The translations under genes were made by a program, and so were the position numbers. The notes below the pieces were generated by a model. It worked only from the letters and a program-made list of their open reading frames with translations, did not search any database and was not told the origin of the DNA. This document shows, piece by piece, positions 5,303-6,999 of a DNA stretch of 6,999 bases (positions are counted from its first letter, which is position 1; each line of letters starts with the position of its first letter). This stretch comes from Gammaproteobacteria bacterium (GTDB taxonomy: Bacteria > Pseudomonadota > Gammaproteobacteria > JAABTG01): contig JASJBY010000223.1 of NCBI GenBank assembly GCA_030066245.1, positions 1 to 6,999 on the forward strand. Direction: 5' to 3'.

Positions 5303-5391
5303 TTCGCGCCGCCGCTGGCCGAGATATTACTGAATGTTAAGGTAGTTACCGACACCGGGGTGCCAGCGCCCCGCTCTACTTCTGCCAGACT

Positions 5392-6999
5392 ATGGATCGG
5401 CCAGAGTCCGAATTCGACCGGTCAAACCCGGGTGCCAATGCCGGCGAGCCTTCTCCCAACGCTTCCGCGGGCGGCCGGGACCGCCTAGCCTCGCGTGGGA
5501 GCCGGGCGCCGCATGCGCCGACTTCCCTTTCCGCTGCGCAAGCACGAACTGGAGGTGTCGGGACACAGCCCAAGCCGAGGGTCGCGGGTGACCAGCAGGC
5601 GCGCTCGGTCGGTCCCGATCATACCCATCTTCAGCTGGCTTCCGCCCTCGAGCAGGCGCGAAACCGGCTTCTGGACCTCACGCCCAGGAGCCGCATGCTG
5701 AGCTACAGAGAGTTGCCACGGGATGTGCCCATCCCGAACGACTCGGCTGACCAGGTCTTCCAGCAACTGGTGGAGGACGCAACGGCTTTCCAGCTGGAAC
5801 CACGCCCGGAGACCGCATCCGAGCCCGTTGTCGACCCGCCGCAGGAGTCCCCGTCAACCCCGGGCGGCGCGGATACGGGACCGGACCTCGGAGTCGCTGA
5901 CGCGGGGCCACCCGCAGCTCTCACGGACCAGGGTCCTGCCCAAGGCGGCCATGAGGAGCAACAGGAAGTCGCATACGTGCTCGAGCCGGACGGTACGCTT
6001 ACCCTGGTGTCCGGCGGCCAACGGCCGGACGAGAGCCCCGACGGACCGACAGCTGCGCTCCAGGCTGGAGCCGACAGCACCTCGCAGTCCATGGAAGCAC
6101 CGCCGGCGAATGCCGCACAGATGACCGCTGCCGAATCCCCTATCGCCCCCGGGCGGTCGCCAGACCACGCGGCTTTGGAGGCACGCGTCCCCGGGGAAAC
6201 CGGATCGGCAAGCGTCGCCTCACCATCCGAGGCGCCTGCCGACCCGCCGGAGGTAGCGGAAGAGCCGTCCATTCCGGTGGACAGCGGCCAGGTTCTGTTC
6301 GACCTGGGACATAAGCCACCCCAGTCGGAGCAGAAACCGGTTGGCGACGGCACGCTTCCCACAGCGTGCTCCGTGTCGGAGCTCGCGCAACGCCTGGAGA
6401 GACTCCACCGGGGGCAGCGGCGTCACCTGGAGGAGGCGGGCGTCAACCGCCTGCATCTGGCATTCGGCTTCCTGCGTTGGCGGGACAGTGCCGAGTCCAC
6501 GGTTCCACACCTGGCACCGCTTGTCCTGGTCCCGGTGCACCTGGTCAGGGAGCCCCATGAGGGCAACGACGCCTATCGCGTGGTCTATCGCGGGGAGGGC
6601 GTCGATATCAACCACGCTCTCTCCGAGAAGTTACGTCGCGATCTTGCTATCACGCTACCGGGCCTGTCCGAGGGCCAATCGCCGGAATCCTTCTGGAAAG
6701 ATGTAGAGGCATCCGTCATCGACCACGCTTCGGAGGGTTGGTCGGTTGTACCCGACCTGGTCCTGGCCGAGTTTCCCGTGGAAGGGCAGGCGTTCTGGTA
6801 CGACCTGGAGCCCTCGCACTGGCCGACGCAGAGTCCGCTGCTGGACCGGGCAGTGGTGAGACGGGTTCTGCTGGGGCCTGGCAACGGGGGAACACCGCCT
6901 GAAGAGCTGACGCGTCATTATGATCTGGACACGTTGAAAGGCGACCAGACGCTGCCGACGCTCACCTTGGTGCGCGACGCCGATCCATTCCAGCACGCG
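5392..6999 (+). CDS. DUF4011-domain superfamily 1 helicase, N-terminal 536 residues (runs off right edge)
   Basis: This is the N-terminal part of a very large cytoplasmic COG1112-type DNA/RNA helicase, probably well over 1,300 residues when complete. Residues 1-80 are a disordered extension rich in Pro, Ser, Gly and Arg. DUF4011 begins with QARNRLLDLTPRSRMLSYRE (88-107), continues through QRRHLEEAGVNRLHLAFGFL (342-361) and APLVLVPVHL (375-384), and is followed by INHALSEKLRRDL (406-418), GWSVVPD (449-455), the WYDLEPSHWPTQSPLLD block (469-485) and a VRRVLLG segment (489-495). Between about 133 and 300 sits an acidic, Pro/Ala/Ser-rich insert that interrupts DUF4011. The last residues, LVRDADPFQHA, match the stretch that normally precedes the Walker A loop, so the ATPase motifs and any C-terminal DUF3320 or Vsr/PLD-type nuclease lie outside. 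ATG 5392 is the only ATG, GTG or TTG between the upstream TAA (5338-5340) and the first conserved motif. It has no clear Shine-Dalgarno. Family members occur in anti-phage systems such as Hhe and Mokosh; that role is inferred here. Confidence 0.93.
   Translation, partial: MDRPESEFDRSNPGANAGEPSPNASAGGRDRLASRGSRAPHAPTSLSAAQARTGGVGTQPKPRVAGDQQARSVGPDHTHLQLASALEQARNRLLDLTPRSRMLSYRELPRDVPIPNDSADQVFQQLVEDATAFQLEPRPETASEPVVDPPQESPSTPGGADTGPDLGVADAGPPAALTDQGPAQGGHEEQQEVAYVLEPDGTLTLVSGGQRPDESPDGPTAALQAGADSTSQSMEAPPANAAQMTAAESPIAPGRSPDHAALEARVPGETGSASVASPSEAPADPPEVAEEPSIPVDSGQVLFDLGHKPPQSEQKPVGDGTLPTACSVSELAQRLERLHRGQRRHLEEAGVNRLHLAFGFLRWRDSAESTVPHLAPLVLVPVHLVREPHEGNDAYRVVYRGEGVDINHALSEKLRRDLAITLPGLSEGQSPESFWKDVEASVIDHASEGWSVVPDLVLAEFPVEGQAFWYDLEPSHWPTQSPLLDRAVVRRVLLGPGNGGTPPEELTRHYDLDTLKGDQTLPTLTLVRDADPFQHA

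Larger units (their letters stand above)
4977..5391. other. Presumed upstream regulatory region of the helicase gene
   Basis: No firm gene lies in these 415 bases. A minus-strand frame at 5029-5355 (108 codons) has a faintly strand-like C-terminal half, but it has no ribosome site and an Arg-rich N-terminal half that reads as noise. The stretch contains GC-rich inverted repeats at 5221-5244 and 5276-5302. An AT-richer patch at about 5320-5350 includes TATTAC, a weak -10 candidate, about 65 bases before the ATG at 5392. The real promoter cannot be fixed by eye. Confidence 0.4.

Noticed and set aside
5029..5355. A 108-codon minus-strand frame whose C-terminal half reads like beta strands
   Set aside because: It has no ribosome site, an Arg-rich incoherent N-terminal half and no recognised family. 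It might be a gene remnant, but I cannot support it.
5703..6362. A 219-codon minus-strand frame rich in Ser, Gly, Trp and Ala
   Set aside because: It mirrors the low-complexity insert of the helicase gene. DUF4011 conservation on both sides of the insert fixes the plus strand as coding.
1..6999. CRISPR array, rRNA or complete mobile element
   Set aside because: No regularly spaced repeats, rRNA sequence or transposase/integrase motif was seen on either strand.

Overview
The window looks like chromosomal DNA of a free-living proteobacterium with fairly high GC, most likely a gammaproteobacterium. The evidence is G/C-rich third positions, Shine-Dalgarno sequences in front of most genes, Sec signal peptides, and a CNNM/CorC-type protein of the usual proteobacterial form. 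I cannot name the genus from sequence alone.

Layout. The left 4.3 kb is one block of five genes, all on the minus strand. In transcription order (right to left) they are: a small single-RRM RNA-binding protein (4016-4282); a one-membrane-span protein with a polycationic N-terminal tail and a Pro/Gly/Tyr-rich C-terminal tail (2701-3726); a small secreted protein with a predicted beta-rich C-terminal half (1994-2476); a secreted protein with a Cys-rich hairpin followed by a Pro/Gly/Tyr/Ala/Gln-rich tail (1207-1833); and the first 368 codons of a HlyC/CorC-family membrane protein with CNNM and CBS domains, which runs off the left edge (1-1104). The gaps are 100-290 bp and contain hairpins or promoter-like elements. 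They are therefore more likely separate transcription units than one tight operon. The middle three genes encode poorly characterised envelope proteins, and two of them share low-complexity tails ending in Pro-Tyr.

The stretch 4283-5391 (about 1.1 kb) separates this block from the right-hand gene. Its GC content dips locally to about 47-55 % (4501-4800). It contains several inverted repeats and one credible but unproven small membrane-protein ORF of 44 codons (4842-4976, plus strand).

From 5392 to the right edge the plus strand carries the first 536 codons of a very large protein. Its DUF4011 domain marks it as a COG1112-type superfamily 1 helicase, a class often found in anti-phage defence loci. 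The window stops just before the expected Walker A motif, so the helicase core and any C-terminal nuclease lie outside. The most plausible reading is a boundary between ordinary envelope/housekeeping genes and an accessory, possibly defence, module that begins with this helicase. Only the N-terminal part of that module is visible.
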